A stretch of 48,201 nt of DNA from Verrucomicrobiota bacterium (GCA_016871535.1 VHCZ01000017.1:1-48201); one strand, 5' to 3'. Shown: positions 1 to 11,692, counted from the stretch's first letter. Program-made: numbers and translations. Notes: generated by a model from the letters alone, not told the origin.

Positions 1-644
1 AAGTCGCCCAAGCCGACGGAGGAAAGCAACCCTCCCGCGCCGAGATTGAAGGCAGTCTGGAACGTGCCATCGCCCTGGCCCAACAGCAGGGACACGCCGC
101 TGTTAGTGATAACGGCGAGGTCGGGCTGGCCGTCACCGTTGAAGTCGCTCGCCGCCACGAACAGAGAACGCGAACCCGTGCTGTGGTTGGAGGCGGCCTG
201 GAAGGCGCCATCGCCGGTACCCAAAAGTACGGAGACGCCCCCGGTGTTCGGCACGGCCAGGTCGGGTTTTCCATCACGGTTGAAGTCACTCACCGCAACT
301 CCCCTCGGAAGCGATCCAGTCGAGTAGTTCAGGGCGGCGCTGAAAGTTCCGTCGCCTTTGCTCAGCAACACCGAGACGCCACCATCGGCGTTGACCATAA
401 CCAAGTCAGGCTTGCCGTCACGATTGAAGTCATCCACTGCCATTGAAAAAGGCTTGATTGCAGTTTCGAAGATAGATGCCGCTGCGAAGCTGGGCGCAGG
501 GCAAACACCCGCACCGGCATTGCAGACTGGGGCCGAGCGCGCCAGAAGGATTGCCCAGATATGGATCGGGGCCGGACTCCACAGCGCGGCGGAACAGAAA
601 TCAAACAAACCGCGGATCACACGGATTACGCGGATACATGTCAT
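1..644 (-). CDS. FG-GAP/VCBS repeat protein, 3' end beyond window
   Basis: The minus-strand frame is open from an ATG at 644 to the left edge and encodes at least three FG-GAP/VCBS repeats of about 43-44 residues. Each has a DFN-x-DG-x-PDL calcium-loop motif followed by a SVLL-x-GDGTF-like strand. Such repeats form beta-propellers in secreted or surface proteins. The region before the first repeat is hydrophobic (WAILLARSAPVC) and could be a signal peptide. The true start is uncertain because the first codons (MTCIRVIRVIRG) come from a 9-bp tandem array at 613-639; a later TTG near 608 is possible. The C-terminus lies outside the window, so total length and any anchor or sorting domain are unknown. 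The family is clear; substrate and role are not. Confidence 0.8.
   Translation of the reverse strand, partial: MTCIRVIRVIRGLFDFCSAALWSPAPIHIWAILLARSAPVCNAGAGVCPAPSFAAASIFETAIKPFSMAVDDFNRDGKPDLVMVNADGGVSVLLSKGDGTFSAALNYSTGSLPRGVAVSDFNRDGKPDLAVPNTGGVSVLLGTGDGAFQAASNHSTGSRSLFVAASDFNGDGQPDLAVITNSGVSLLLGQGDGTFQTAFNLGAGGLLSSVGLGD
613..639. repeat. 9-bp tandem array (cggatcaca/cggattacg/cggatacat)
   Basis: Three consecutive 9-bp units share the core CGGAT with a variable tail. They lie at the apparent 5' end of the FG-GAP gene and would encode its first residues if the ATG at 644 is used. This is one member of the window-wide 7/9-bp micro-array class. Confidence 0.7.
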
Positions 645-714
645 ATACCGTTTGGCAAAGCTTTCGCCGCAGCCGGTGTGCTGTCTGTCTCGTGGGCCGT
701 TTTGTGGTTCGCGA

Positions 715-3042
715 TTAATCCACCTCAGTTTCGGCCAGAATCTTTCGATACACTTGCCGCGCATGTTCGTAAGCCAGCTGGGCGTCTTCTTTTTCGTCCG
801 CGTCGTAGGTGCGCTCTTTTTGCGACCAGCATTGATCGACGCCTTTCAAACACCACTCGGCGCTGCGCTTGGAGGCGCGGATCGGTTTGCCGTCCACGAG
901 AACGAAGATGGGGTTCGTGTGCGACGACGGGAAAACCCTCAGCGCCACCCAACTACTGCGCTCGATCTTCACGTCGAACGTCACGTCCTGCATCTTGCCG
1001 TCGGCCACAATATTTTTCTTCGCCACGGGATAGCCGTTCACGACGACTTCGATCGGGACTTCACGCGTGCCGGCGATGCGGGCGCGTTCGAGATGCCACG
1101 GAAAACGTCGGACATTGGCCTCGGGATTCGGCTGTTCGTCGAGCCGGGCCGCGACTTTGGCCGCCAATCGCACGGACCCCGCCCGGTCGAGGCGCAATTC
1201 GCTTCCCTTTTCACCGACTGCGACACCGGTCGCGCCGGCGTTGGCTTTGAACTCCAGCAAATGGCTCCGCCCGTCGCTCACGTAGCAGCGGCCCTGGCGG
1301 ATGCTTTCGCACCACTGATCGTAATCGAGTTTGCCGTCGAGCTTCGCGTAACTGCGGCCCACGCCGACGCGCTCGCCATAGATGCACGGGAAATCCGTCT
1401 CACCGCTGATGCGCTGGCGGAAGCCGCAGTTCAGCACGTGATACCACATGTTCAATTCCGCAAACGGGCTGGTATCGACGGTCGAAGTGAAATCCACGGC
1501 CGGGACCAGCTTGCCATCCGGCCCTGGAACCTCGTGCGTCACATCGACCACAAATTCATTCGCGCCAATCCCATCGTAGCGCGGGATCAGATAATTCGGC
1601 AGTTCGGTGGACGGCACGTTGAGCCCGCTGCCCGAATGCGCCGGGCCGGTGACGGCGCCTTGCTTCTTCGCCCAGCGCAGCGTGTTCAAGCCCAGCGTGG
1701 GCCAGTGGTGCTTCGACTCGCCGCCCGGATACATTCCCTCCTTCAACCGCAGCAAGCAGAGGTGTCCGGATTGATGCGAACCGAAACCGGACACTTCGAT
1801 GTCGTAGCGCAGCAGGTAAGGATATTGCGAAACCTTGTCGTCCTTGCCGGTGAAGAATTGTTTCTGGTAATCGAAACACGGCCCCCAGGTCAAATTGCTT
1901 CCCACCTTCAGATCTTCGCCCATACAATGCCGGATCATGTCCGGTGCGTGCACCCCTTCGGTGGGATTGGTGTAATGGGCGCAACCGGCGGCGTGAATGT
2001 GATGATCGCCCGACCACCAGCCGAGTTTGGACGGATCAATCCAGCGTTCGACTTTGAACGCCGCGCTCTTGGTTGTCCGGCCTACGACGAGCGTCTGCTT
2101 TTGCACAATCGATTCCGGCCCGCGCATAAACTCGATGTTGTAAATGCCGTCGGGCAGTTTGACGGTTTCGCCATCGCCACGATAGACCTGCGGATGAAAC
2201 GCGAAATCGGGCGCAAGGCGTTTTGCCTGCGAAGGATAAACGCGCAGCGCCTGGTCGCGAATGAGGAACGACGCCGTCGTCGGCTGGCTGTTTTCGTCGA
2301 GGACACGGAGCCTCACTTCACGCGCGGGCTGGCAGTTGAAGAGGATATCCACTTCGTTGCGAAAGCCGATGTCTTGGGTGCCCTGGCCGATGTTGAAGGA
2401 AAACTTCGCTTCCCGCTTGCCGGCGTCGCGGCTGAAGAGTTGCACGATGCGATACTCCAGCGTCAGCCCGCTCAACGCCGGGCGGAGCGGCTGTTTGTCG
2501 AAGGTCTGCAGATCGAGCCAGAGATCGGCGTCGCGGCGGGGCGAGGTGTCGCCGCGCTTGCGATATTCGAGGTCCGACGGCGTGCGGGCTGAGCCGGAGT
2601 CGAACCGCGAGATTGCGTTGGGGCTGACGGCGACGAGCGGCGCCGTGGACCCGGAGTCATTCTGAACTTTGACGAGAAATTGCCGCCACCCTTGCTCGAC
2701 CAGTTCGGGCCGGGCCTGGCCTTGCGCGACTTTCACGCGGTTCTCCGGATTGATCGTCACGCCGAAGAGGCAATGGGCGTCGAGCACCGCCTGAATCTTT
2801 TCGCAAGCGGCGGCATCGCCCCGCTGCATGGCTTGATCGAGCGCTGATTTTTCCGCCGCGCTAAAGGGCGAGCCCAGGTAATCGGCCGCCTCGATCAAGC
2901 GCCGGACTTGCGCCATGAACGGCTGCGGCTCGACCTCGCTGACGAGGGGCAGGTTCTGGGCGTGGACCGCCGCCGCGGCCAGGAGCGTCAGGGCGAAGAG
3001 ACCGCGGGATTGTTTTCCGATGGAGAATCGTTGCAATGTCAT
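715..3042 (-). CDS. Secreted CehA/McbA-like metallohydrolase
   Basis: The 775-aa protein begins with a Sec signal peptide (basic MTLQRFSIGKQSR, hydrophobic LFALTLLAAAAV, AHA-Q-like cleavage near residue 28). An N-terminal beta-rich region is followed by a C-terminal PHP-like metallohydrolase domain. That domain opens with WWSGDHHIHAAG at about residues 342-353, typical of the CehA/McbA branch, and has further histidines (GPAHSGSG, VDVTHEVPG) likely to bind metal. These enzymes hydrolyse phosphonate esters or carbamates, but the substrate cannot be read here; many secreted verrucomicrobial and planctomycete paralogs are uncharacterised. The ATG at 3042 is preceded by GAGGCAACT, an acceptable ribosome-binding site. 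The FG-GAP gene follows 70 nt downstream on the same strand and may be cotranscribed. Confidence 0.8.
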   Translation of the reverse strand: MTLQRFSIGKQSRGLFALTLLAAAAVHAQNLPLVSEVEPQPFMAQVRRLIEAADYLGSPFSAAEKSALDQAMQRGDAAACEKIQAVLDAHCLFGVTINPENRVKVAQGQARPELVEQGWRQFLVKVQNDSGSTAPLVAVSPNAISRFDSGSARTPSDLEYRKRGDTSPRRDADLWLDLQTFDKQPLRPALSGLTLEYRIVQLFSRDAGKREAKFSFNIGQGTQDIGFRNEVDILFNCQPAREVRLRVLDENSQPTTASFLIRDQALRVYPSQAKRLAPDFAFHPQVYRGDGETVKLPDGIYNIEFMRGPESIVQKQTLVVGRTTKSAAFKVERWIDPSKLGWWSGDHHIHAAGCAHYTNPTEGVHAPDMIRHCMGEDLKVGSNLTWGPCFDYQKQFFTGKDDKVSQYPYLLRYDIEVSGFGSHQSGHLCLLRLKEGMYPGGESKHHWPTLGLNTLRWAKKQGAVTGPAHSGSGLNVPSTELPNYLIPRYDGIGANEFVVDVTHEVPGPDGKLVPAVDFTSTVDTSPFAELNMWYHVLNCGFRQRISGETDFPCIYGERVGVGRSYAKLDGKLDYDQWCESIRQGRCYVSDGRSHLLEFKANAGATGVAVGEKGSELRLDRAGSVRLAAKVAARLDEQPNPEANVRRFPWHLERARIAGTREVPIEVVVNGYPVAKKNIVADGKMQDVTFDVKIERSSWVALRVFPSSHTNPIFVLVDGKPIRASKRSAEWCLKGVDQCWSQKERTYDADEKEDAQLAYEHARQVYRKILAETEVD

Positions 3043-3275
3043 AGTTGCCTCGCTTTCTGATTGGGGTTGTCGGCGGGCAGTTTGAGCAAAGTCCGGTGCC
3101 CTTGCACAGCAGGAAAATCAATACTATCTCTACCGGTCTCTACCGGATACGCGCCACCGGGCCCATGCCACTGCGCGTCGCCCTGGAATCGCGGCCGGAG
3201 TAAGAGTGGACGCGAACTGCGAGAATTTTCCCGAGTTGCTGCAATTCATTCTTTCCGGACATACTCGCCCGTTCT
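3043..3275. other. Divergent intergenic region with a 10-bp duplicated unit
   Basis: This 233-nt stretch separates the divergent metallohydrolase and M48 genes and should carry both promoters, although I cannot point to convincing -35/-10 boxes. A 10-bp unit TCTCTACCGG occurs twice in tandem at 3127-3146. No ORF here is convincing. Confidence 0.4.
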
Positions 3276-4550
3276 ATGCATCCGACATCGTTGGCGAGCT
3301 TGATCGTCTTGGTCCTGATCGCGACCCGGTGGGCCGCGCAGTTCTGGCTGGAACGCCTGAATCAGAGCCACGTGCTGAAGCATGCCGGCGCCGTCCCGGA
3401 AGCCTTCAGCGGCCGTCTCGATGCAGCGACCTACTCCAGGTCCGTCGAGTACACGCTCGCCAAGAGCCGGCTCAACCAGGTGGAAGAAGCGTACGGCGCG
3501 CTGATTCTTCTCGGCGTGCTGTTCAGCGGATGCCTGCCCTGGGTATTCCAATTCTTCGTCCATACCTTTGGGACCTCAGTTTGGGCGATGGCGGGATTCG
3601 TTTTTGCGGCGGGTGTGGCGCTGAGTCTGACCAGTTTGCCGTTCGACTGGTATGCGCAGTTCCATCTCGAAGCGCGCTTCGGGTTCAACACCACGACTCC
3701 AAAACTCTGGTGGTCGGACCGCGCGAAAGGGTTGCTGCTCGCGCTCGTTCTCGGTGTTCCATTGCTTGCTCTGATTTTGAAGTTGGTCGAGTGGGCGGGG
3801 ACGGCGTGGTGGGTGTGGGCCTGGGCGAGCGTGCTCGGCTTTCAACTGCTCATGATCGTGCTGGCTCCGAGCGTCATTCTGCCGTTGTTCAACAAATTCT
3901 CGCCGCTTTCGGCAGGCAGCTTGCGCGACCGTCTGCACGCGCTGGCCGAACGCGCTCGGTTCCGCGTCGCCGGCATCCAGGTCATGGATGGCAGCAAACG
4001 CTCCCGCCACTCGAACGCGTTCTTCACCGCGTTCGGCCGCTTCCGAAAAATCGTTCTGTTTGACACGCTGATCCAGGAATTGACCGAGCCGGAACTGGAG
4101 AGCGTGCTGGCCCACGAGATCGGTCACTGGAAAAGGCGGCACGTCCCGAAGATGCTGGCCTTCAGCGCGGTCGCGCTTTTACTCGGTTTTTACGCTCTCG
4201 CGTGGCTGGCGGAGCAAGCGTGGTTTTACGCTGTATTCGGTTTTCAGCCCGGCAGCCTGGCGCCGGCTCTGCTCCTGTTCGCGTTGTTGAGCGGGCTGCT
4301 CACCTTTTGGTTTTCGCCCCTGGCCAACGTCATTTCGCGTCGCCACGAATACCAGGCGGATGCCTACGCCGCCGCCGCCATGGGCGGTCCGGAGTTTCTC
4401 GTGGGCGCGCTGCGGAGGCTCACGGAGAAAAACCTGAGCAATCTGACGCCGCACCCGCTCTACAGCCGGTTCTTCTATTCGCATCCGACGTTGCTCGAGC
4501 GCGAAGCGGCGTTGTCACGTCAGGCCGTCGATAACGCTCCAAGAGCTTAG
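3276..4550 (+). CDS. M48 family membrane metalloprotease (Ste24/CAAX-type)
   Basis: The 424-aa protein has a CAAX_M48 N-terminal membrane domain (about residues 1-205, several TM segments) followed by the peptidase domain. The zinc site HEIGH is at 280-284, with the third ligand glutamate in RRHEYQAD near 358 and the conserved aspartate at 362. The SNAFFTAFG motif near 246-254 is also typical of Ste24 proteases. Family members cleave membrane proteins or prenylated peptides at the cytoplasmic face; bacterial homologs act in membrane-protein quality control. Length matches bacterial Ste24-type proteins, so the gene looks intact. The ATG at 3276 has only a weak upstream ribosome-binding site. 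It is divergent from the metallohydrolase and monocistronic as far as visible. Confidence 0.9.
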   Translation: MHPTSLASLIVLVLIATRWAAQFWLERLNQSHVLKHAGAVPEAFSGRLDAATYSRSVEYTLAKSRLNQVEEAYGALILLGVLFSGCLPWVFQFFVHTFGTSVWAMAGFVFAAGVALSLTSLPFDWYAQFHLEARFGFNTTTPKLWWSDRAKGLLLALVLGVPLLALILKLVEWAGTAWWVWAWASVLGFQLLMIVLAPSVILPLFNKFSPLSAGSLRDRLHALAERARFRVAGIQVMDGSKRSRHSNAFFTAFGRFRKIVLFDTLIQELTEPELESVLAHEIGHWKRRHVPKMLAFSAVALLLGFYALAWLAEQAWFYAVFGFQPGSLAPALLLFALLSGLLTFWFSPLANVISRRHEYQADAYAAAAMGGPEFLVGALRRLTEKNLSNLTPHPLYSRFFYSHPTLLEREAALSRQAVDNAPRA

Positions 4551-4570
4551 CCAGGCAATTCAGTCCGCTG

Positions 4571-4726
4571 GGGAGCGCGCGCCGCTGGCGTGCCGACGCC
4601 GGCCCGGCGACGACTTTTGGCGTCGAGTTTTTACGTTCGCCAAACAGGGATAGACAATTGCGACGTCCGAGTGTTTGGCGAGCCGCCGAACACCGCACGC
4701 CAGCGGCACCAGCGGCGTGCGCTCCC
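4571..4726. repeat. Intergenic element with long inverted arms
   Basis: A left arm at 4571-4593 (gggagcgcgcgccgctggcg...) pairs with a right arm at 4695-4726. The right arm is itself palindromic (gcacgcc ... ggcgtgc). The roughly 100 nt between the arms is non-coding. The arrangement resembles a non-autonomous mobile element or dispersed intergenic repeat. Copy number cannot be judged from one window. Confidence 0.5.
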
Positions 4727-4770
4727 TCTCGATCCCCGGGCTTTTCGCCACAACGCGGGGCTGGCTGCGA

Positions 4771-4804
4771 CCCGAAATCTGTTCCGTACGGAACAGATTT
4801 CGGG
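4771..4804. repeat. 34-bp perfect palindrome
   Basis: The two 17-nt halves (cccgaaatctgttccgt and its exact reverse complement) abut without a spacer. It is a complete palindrome and would form a cruciform or a long RNA hairpin. It lies downstream of the M48 stop and could terminate transcription, but no U-tract follows. A dispersed repeat or a dimeric protein-binding site is equally possible. Confidence 0.7.
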
Positions 4805-4830
4805 CACGGACGAAATCCCGTCCTGCTCAA

Positions 4831-5059
4831 TCAGTCGATAATGACCTGCGGGTCGTCGGACAGGGGCGGGACCCCACCCTGAAAAACGGCCACGCTGTAG
4901 TCGTAGGTGTGCTGACGGCCGCCCATGTGAACGACAAGTTGTTTGCCCGATTCCTGCGCATGGAAGAGCCAAGCGTGAGCTGTGGGTCCGATGGACGTTC
5001 CGAAACTAACACAGGCTCTCCGCTTGGGAAGCGGAAGAGCCCCCCCCTTCCAAGGCGCC
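4831..5059 (-). pseudogene. Possible C-terminal remnant of an unknown protein
   Basis: Downstream of ispD on the same strand, an open frame ends at a TGA at 4831. Its last 55 or so residues read like real protein (SIGPTAHAWLFHAQESG, then QLVVHMGGRQHTYDYSV). The frame has no plausible start outside ispD; an ATG exists only at 5130, inside the ispD coding region. I therefore read it as the tail of a decayed gene, or as a chance ORF. No family recognised. Confidence 0.3.
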
Positions 5060-5731
5060 TCAGAGAAGCAGCTCGACCAACGGCAAGTCCGCAGGCGACG
5101 TGACCTTCGGGTTGGGCGCGGCGCTTTCAATCAGCTTGACCGGTTGCCCGATCAATTCGCAAGCCGCCGTGTCGTCGGTAATCAGAAGGCCTTTCTGCCG
5201 CACGGCTGCCAGGGCGCGGCGGATCACTTCGGCACGGAACGTTTGCGGGGTTTGAACGGCCCAGAGGCGGGCGCGGTCAACGGTGCGCTGGATCGTCGTG
5301 CCGCCGGCGGATTCCTTGATCGTGTCGGTGACGCGCTGGGCCGCGACCGCGGCGCCGACTTCGCGAGCGGCCTGGATCGTGTCCGCGATCAGTTGGGGCG
5401 ACGTGCAAGGCCGGGCGGCGTCCTGGATCACGACGATTTCTGCGTCGGAGGAAACTGCCTGCAAGCCGTTCCAGACTGAATCCTGGCGTTCCTTGCCGCC
5501 GGCGACCAACTGGAATCGTTTCTTGAATCCGCATTGACCGGCCAGCTCTTGAAAGGCGCGTTGCATCCCATCGCGAACGACCACGATGATCTCGTTGAGG
5601 TCCGGGTTGGAATCAAGGCGTTGCCAGGTGTGCGCCACGAGAGGGCATCCGGCCACTTCCAGGAAGAGCTTGTCCACACCCGCGCCCATGCGGGTGCTCT
5701 GGCCGGCCGCGACGAGAATGGCGGAGATCAT
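5060..5731 (-). CDS. ispD: 2-C-methyl-D-erythritol 4-phosphate cytidylyltransferase
   Basis: The 223-aa protein matches IspD, the third step of the non-mevalonate (MEP) isoprenoid pathway, which joins CTP and MEP to give CDP-ME. The N-terminal nucleotide-binding loop AILVAAGQSTRMG, with the downstream lysine in VDKLF, is at residues 4-22. The VVIQDAARP motif is near 110-118 and TDDTAACE near 185-192, all typical of the family. Length is normal. No ispF is fused or adjacent here. The start at 5731 gives the expected N-terminus; the ribosome-binding site is weak. recJ lies upstream on the same strand, 227 nt away, so independent expression is likely. Confidence 0.93.
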   Translation of the reverse strand: MISAILVAAGQSTRMGAGVDKLFLEVAGCPLVAHTWQRLDSNPDLNEIIVVVRDGMQRAFQELAGQCGFKKRFQLVAGGKERQDSVWNGLQAVSSDAEIVVIQDAARPCTSPQLIADTIQAAREVGAAVAAQRVTDTIKESAGGTTIQRTVDRARLWAVQTPQTFRAEVIRRALAAVRQKGLLITDDTAACELIGQPVKLIESAAPNPKVTSPADLPLVELLL

Positions 5732-5958
5732 GGCTGGAATTCTTGGAAGGTAGAGGCGGGGTGTCGAGAGGAATCAGTGATCAGTGTTCAGTAATCAGTA
5801 ATCAAGGCACAGCGGAGACAGCGGAGGAGTGGAAGGAGCAGGATCTGGAGGACATCGCCCGGCGCGTGCGTGAACGGCGAACCCAATGAGCCTTCGGATC
5901 AAACGTTCTGAATGGTTCATCGGCGCGGGTTCAGACTTTTGTCAACCGTCAAGCAGGT
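5732..5958. other. ispD/recJ intergenic region with a heptamer array
   Basis: The gap holds five 7-bp units at 5773-5807 (atcagtg, atcagtg, ttcagta, atcagta, atcaagg), followed by two copies of acagcggag. No ORF is convincing. The ispD promoter should lie here, but I cannot identify boxes. Confidence 0.6.
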
Positions 5959-7704
5959 TCAAGTGTTGCCACCGGAGTAATCCAAGCCATCAACCGGGGC
6001 CCAATCCAGCATCTTCAGTTGCACAGTGGAGCGGCCGTTGAAATCGTTGATCTGCGGCACGAACACCAGATCGAATCGGCCGGCGGGTTCGGAACTTTTC
6101 GCGCAATTCCAGCAAACGGCTTCCTGCACGGCTGTCCCGTCCGTGACCCACATTTTCAGATGCTGCTGTTCTTTGCCCACGCGTTGGGAAGGGCGCTGTT
6201 GGGTGAGCCGGCGGGCGACGAATTGAATCGGCGGATTACCCTGGCCGAAGGGCTCCAGTTGCTCCAACTCCGCCAGGCGATCCAGGGTCACATCCGCAAG
6301 CGCAACCTCCGCATCCAGGCGTAGCGCCGGCTGCAACAGGCCGGGATTCAGAGTGCGTTGAGCCAACTCGTTTAGCCGGCGGCGCAAGGCATCGACTTTG
6401 TCGGGATGAATGGTCAGTCCGGCGGCCATGGCGTGGCCTCCGTGCCGGACCAACAAATCGTCGCATTCGCGCAACGCCGCGGCGAGATCGAACCCTTCGA
6501 TGCTCCGTCCGGAGCCGCGCCATTCGTCCCCTTCGCCGCCGACGATGATCGTGGGCCGATAGAATTCGCGGAGCACCCGGGAAGCGACGATGCCCACGAC
6601 GCCGACGTGCCAGAGCAATCCGCCTTCAACCACGACGTAATCTGTCTGGGGATTGAACCGGGCGCGAACGGCGCCGACCACTTCCTCGAAAATGCCGCGT
6701 TCGATCTTCTGGCGCTCGCGGTTCTGGGCGTCCAGTTCACGGGCCAAATTCGGGGCAAGGCTGGCGTCGCAGGCGCGGAGGAGTTCCAGAGCTTGAAGCG
6801 CATTTTCCAGCCGGCCGGCGGCGTTCAGCCGAGGCGCCAGTTGGAAGCCGACTTCATACACGCCGATGGGCGCCCGGATCTGGGCGACATCGCGCAAAGC
6901 CTGCAAACCCGGCCGTTGAGTGCGATTGAGCCGTTCGAGTCCGGCGGAGACCAGGATTCGATTTTCACCGGTCAAGGGCACGATATCCGCGATGGTTCCG
7001 AGCGCAACCAAGTCCAGCAAGGGGCGCAGATCGAATTCTGCTGCGGCGGGCCAACCCAAGATCCGCCCGCGTTTTACCAGAGCGTGCGCCAGTTTGAACG
7101 CGATCCCCACCGAGCAAAGTTCGGTGAAATCCGATTCGTGGTTCGACGGGACCTGCGGATTGACGAGCGCGCGGGCGGCGGGCGGCGGATGGGAGATTTG
7201 GTGGTGATCCAGCACCACGACATCGATGCCTCGGTCGCGCAGCCACGCGATAGGCGCCATGGCGGTGGAACCGCAATCCACTGCGAGCAAAAGCGACGTC
7301 GGGAATTTCGCCAGGCAATTCTCCACGGCGTCCTGGCTCAATCCGTAACCCTCCTCCAATCGGTGCGGGAGATAACAGTGGACCTGCCAGCCGAGTTTCT
7401 CCAGAACTTCCAGGAGCAGCGCGGCTGAAGTGACGCCATCCACATCGTAGTCGCCGAAGATAACGACCGGTTCGTTGTTCTCTCTGGCGCGCGCCAATCG
7501 ATCGACCGCACGGTCCATGTCCGGCAAAAGAAATGGATCCGACAAGTTCTTGAGGCGCGGCTGAAGGAAAAGCCGGGAAGGTTCGGGCGCGCTCAGGCCG
7601 CGGTTCAAGAGGCATTGGGCCAGCAGGGGTGAGATGGACAAGGCCCGGACCAGCACCTCGGCAAGGGCGGCTTGAGGCGGCGCCAATGTCCAGCGGTGCT
7701 TCAT
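5959..7704 (-). CDS. recJ: Single-stranded-DNA-specific exonuclease RecJ
   Basis: The 581-aa protein is a DHH-family RecJ, the 5'-3' ssDNA exonuclease of RecF-pathway recombination and mismatch/base-excision repair. Motif I DYDVDGVTSA is at 85-94, the DCGS aspartate near 143, and the signature DHH at 166-168. The DHHA1 motif GGHAMAAGL lies in the C-terminal half and is followed by the OB-fold RecJ C-terminal region. Length matches typical RecJ (about 560-580). All metal-binding motifs visible to me are intact. terC lies upstream on the same strand with a 73-nt gap, so the gene may be the end of the secDF-terC-recJ transcription unit. Confidence 0.95.
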   Translation of the reverse strand: MKHRWTLAPPQAALAEVLVRALSISPLLAQCLLNRGLSAPEPSRLFLQPRLKNLSDPFLLPDMDRAVDRLARARENNEPVVIFGDYDVDGVTSAALLLEVLEKLGWQVHCYLPHRLEEGYGLSQDAVENCLAKFPTSLLLAVDCGSTAMAPIAWLRDRGIDVVVLDHHQISHPPPAARALVNPQVPSNHESDFTELCSVGIAFKLAHALVKRGRILGWPAAAEFDLRPLLDLVALGTIADIVPLTGENRILVSAGLERLNRTQRPGLQALRDVAQIRAPIGVYEVGFQLAPRLNAAGRLENALQALELLRACDASLAPNLARELDAQNRERQKIERGIFEEVVGAVRARFNPQTDYVVVEGGLLWHVGVVGIVASRVLREFYRPTIIVGGEGDEWRGSGRSIEGFDLAAALRECDDLLVRHGGHAMAAGLTIHPDKVDALRRRLNELAQRTLNPGLLQPALRLDAEVALADVTLDRLAELEQLEPFGQGNPPIQFVARRLTQQRPSQRVGKEQQHLKMWVTDGTAVQEAVCWNCAKSSEPAGRFDLVFVPQINDFNGRSTVQLKMLDWAPVDGLDYSGGNT

Positions 7705-7777
7705 GAGCGTGTTCCGTCAGAGCGTGTCCGAAAAACAGGAACGTTCGGACCGCGGGCTTCAACTGCTCTTCCCGGCC

Positions 7778-8719
7778 TCACGGTTGTTGATGCGGCTCGC
7801 ATTTGGCCCGGAGGATGGACGCCACAATCGAGATGATGATGATGCCGGCGACGATCACCAGAGACCACACGGTGGCGATGTGAATGACTTTTTCGCCCAC
7901 CATTTTGGCCCCAATGAAAACCAGGACAATGGCCAGGCCTGCTTTCAAATAGCGAAAATACTCCAGGGCGCCGACCAGCACGAAGTAGAGCGAACGCAAT
8001 CCCAGGATGGCGAAAATGTTCGATGTGAAAATGATGAACGGCTTGGTCGTGACTCCGAAAATGGCCGGGATCGAATCCACCGCGAACACCAGATCCGTCG
8101 TCTCCACCATGAGCAACACCAGCGCCAGCGGCGTCAAGGCGCGGCGGCCGTCGAGCCGGGTGAAGAAATGGGCGCCGTCAAAATGCGTCGTGACCGGAAA
8201 CCAGCGTTGCGCCAGCCGGATGACCGGATTCCGCTCCGGGTGAACGCCTTCTTCTTTGGCAAAGATCATCTTGATCCCGCTGTAAACGAGAAAGGCGCCC
8301 AGGATGTAGAGGATGAAATGGAATTTCTCCACCACCTTCGTGCCGATCGCGATGATCGTCCCGCGCATGACGAGCGCGTCGATGAAGCCGAAAAACAGCA
8401 CGCGATGCTGGTATTCGGCGGGCACGCGGAAGTAGGCGAAGATCAGGGCGATGACAAACACATTGTCCATCGAGAGCGACAACTCGATGATGTAGCCGGT
8501 GATGAATTCCATCGCTTCGTCCTTGCCCCGCGTCGGGACCAGCGCGACGCCGAAGAACATCGCGAGGATGAAGCAAACCGTCGTCCAGAAGAACGCGTCC
8601 TTAAAGGTGACTGCGTGGGTGTCGCGATGAAAGACGAAGAGATCGAGCGCGACGAAGATCAGGACCCCCACGATAAAACCCGTCCAATGCCACGCCGTGA
8701 TTTCGACCAGTGCAAGCAT
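7778..8719 (-). CDS. TerC/Alx family integral membrane protein
   Basis: The 313-aa protein has about nine hydrophobic segments and the TerC-family signatures ELSLSMDNVFVIALIF (about residues 80-95) and VETTDLVFAVDSIPAIFG (about 190-207). The acidic residues in these segments are conserved. TerC/Alx proteins are implicated in metal-ion, chiefly manganese, export and tellurite resistance; recent work also links the family to metalation of exported proteins. The start at 8719 lies 10 nt downstream of the secDF stop on the same strand. This suggests cotranscription with the Sec genes and fits a role beside protein export, though that is inference from position. Length is typical of Alx-like members. 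Confidence 0.9.
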   Translation of the reverse strand: MLALVEITAWHWTGFIVGVLIFVALDLFVFHRDTHAVTFKDAFFWTTVCFILAMFFGVALVPTRGKDEAMEFITGYIIELSLSMDNVFVIALIFAYFRVPAEYQHRVLFFGFIDALVMRGTIIAIGTKVVEKFHFILYILGAFLVYSGIKMIFAKEEGVHPERNPVIRLAQRWFPVTTHFDGAHFFTRLDGRRALTPLALVLLMVETTDLVFAVDSIPAIFGVTTKPFIIFTSNIFAILGLRSLYFVLVGALEYFRYLKAGLAIVLVFIGAKMVGEKVIHIATVWSLVIVAGIIIISIVASILRAKCEPHQQP

Positions 8720-8729
8720 GCGCCCGGAA

Positions 8730-11255
<2,526 letters not shown>

Positions 11256-11267
11256 GAAGTCAGAAGG

Positions 11268-11624
11268 TTAGGCCTCGGAGGAACTGGCGGCTTTCTCGGT
11301 AATCTCGGAGACTGCGCTTTTCAGAATCTCCAATTTGGTGTCGGCGGAGCGGATCGAGACGCTTTTGTCTTTGACGCTGATGACGACGCCGAGGATGCCG
11401 CCGCTGGTCAGGATCTTGTCGCCGGGGCGCAGCGCTTTCATCAATTCGGCATGTTCTCGGGCTTTCTTCTGCTGGGGACGAATCAGGACCACGTAGAACA
11501 TCAGCCCGAAAATGACCAGCAGGCCCATGGAGTACACCATATCTCCCGCCGGGTTGCGTTGTTTCCCGTCGGCCGGAGGCGGCATTCCCATGGCGAGCAG
11601 AGCCCGCAGCGCGTCAAGATTCAT
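11268..11624 (-). CDS. yajC: Preprotein translocase subunit YajC
   Basis: The 118-aa protein has one transmembrane helix (MVYSMGLLVIFGLMFYVVLI, about residues 29-48). After it comes the YajC signature RPQQKKAREHAELMKALRPG, then DKILTSGGILGVV in the cytoplasmic part. YajC associates with SecDF in the holotranslocon. It is the first gene of the yajC-secDF-terC unit. Upstream, 68 nt separate it from folE. Length is typical for the family (about 85-120). Confidence 0.93.
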   Translation of the reverse strand: MNLDALRALLAMGMPPPADGKQRNPAGDMVYSMGLLVIFGLMFYVVLIRPQQKKAREHAELMKALRPGDKILTSGGILGVVISVKDKSVSIRSADTKLEILKSAVSEITEKAASSSEA

Positions 11625-11692
11625 TCTTTCAAAAATTTGAGCCGCTTAATCTAGGCAGGAGACCGCTTTTAGCAAGCCTAACATTTACGGGG

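Noticed and set aside
358-2592. 744-aa plus-strand open frame
   Set aside because: It is the antisense shadow of the FG-GAP and CehA/McbA-like genes. Its translation is Arg/Ala/His-rich and shows no family motif, while the minus strand has a signal peptide and metal-binding motifs.
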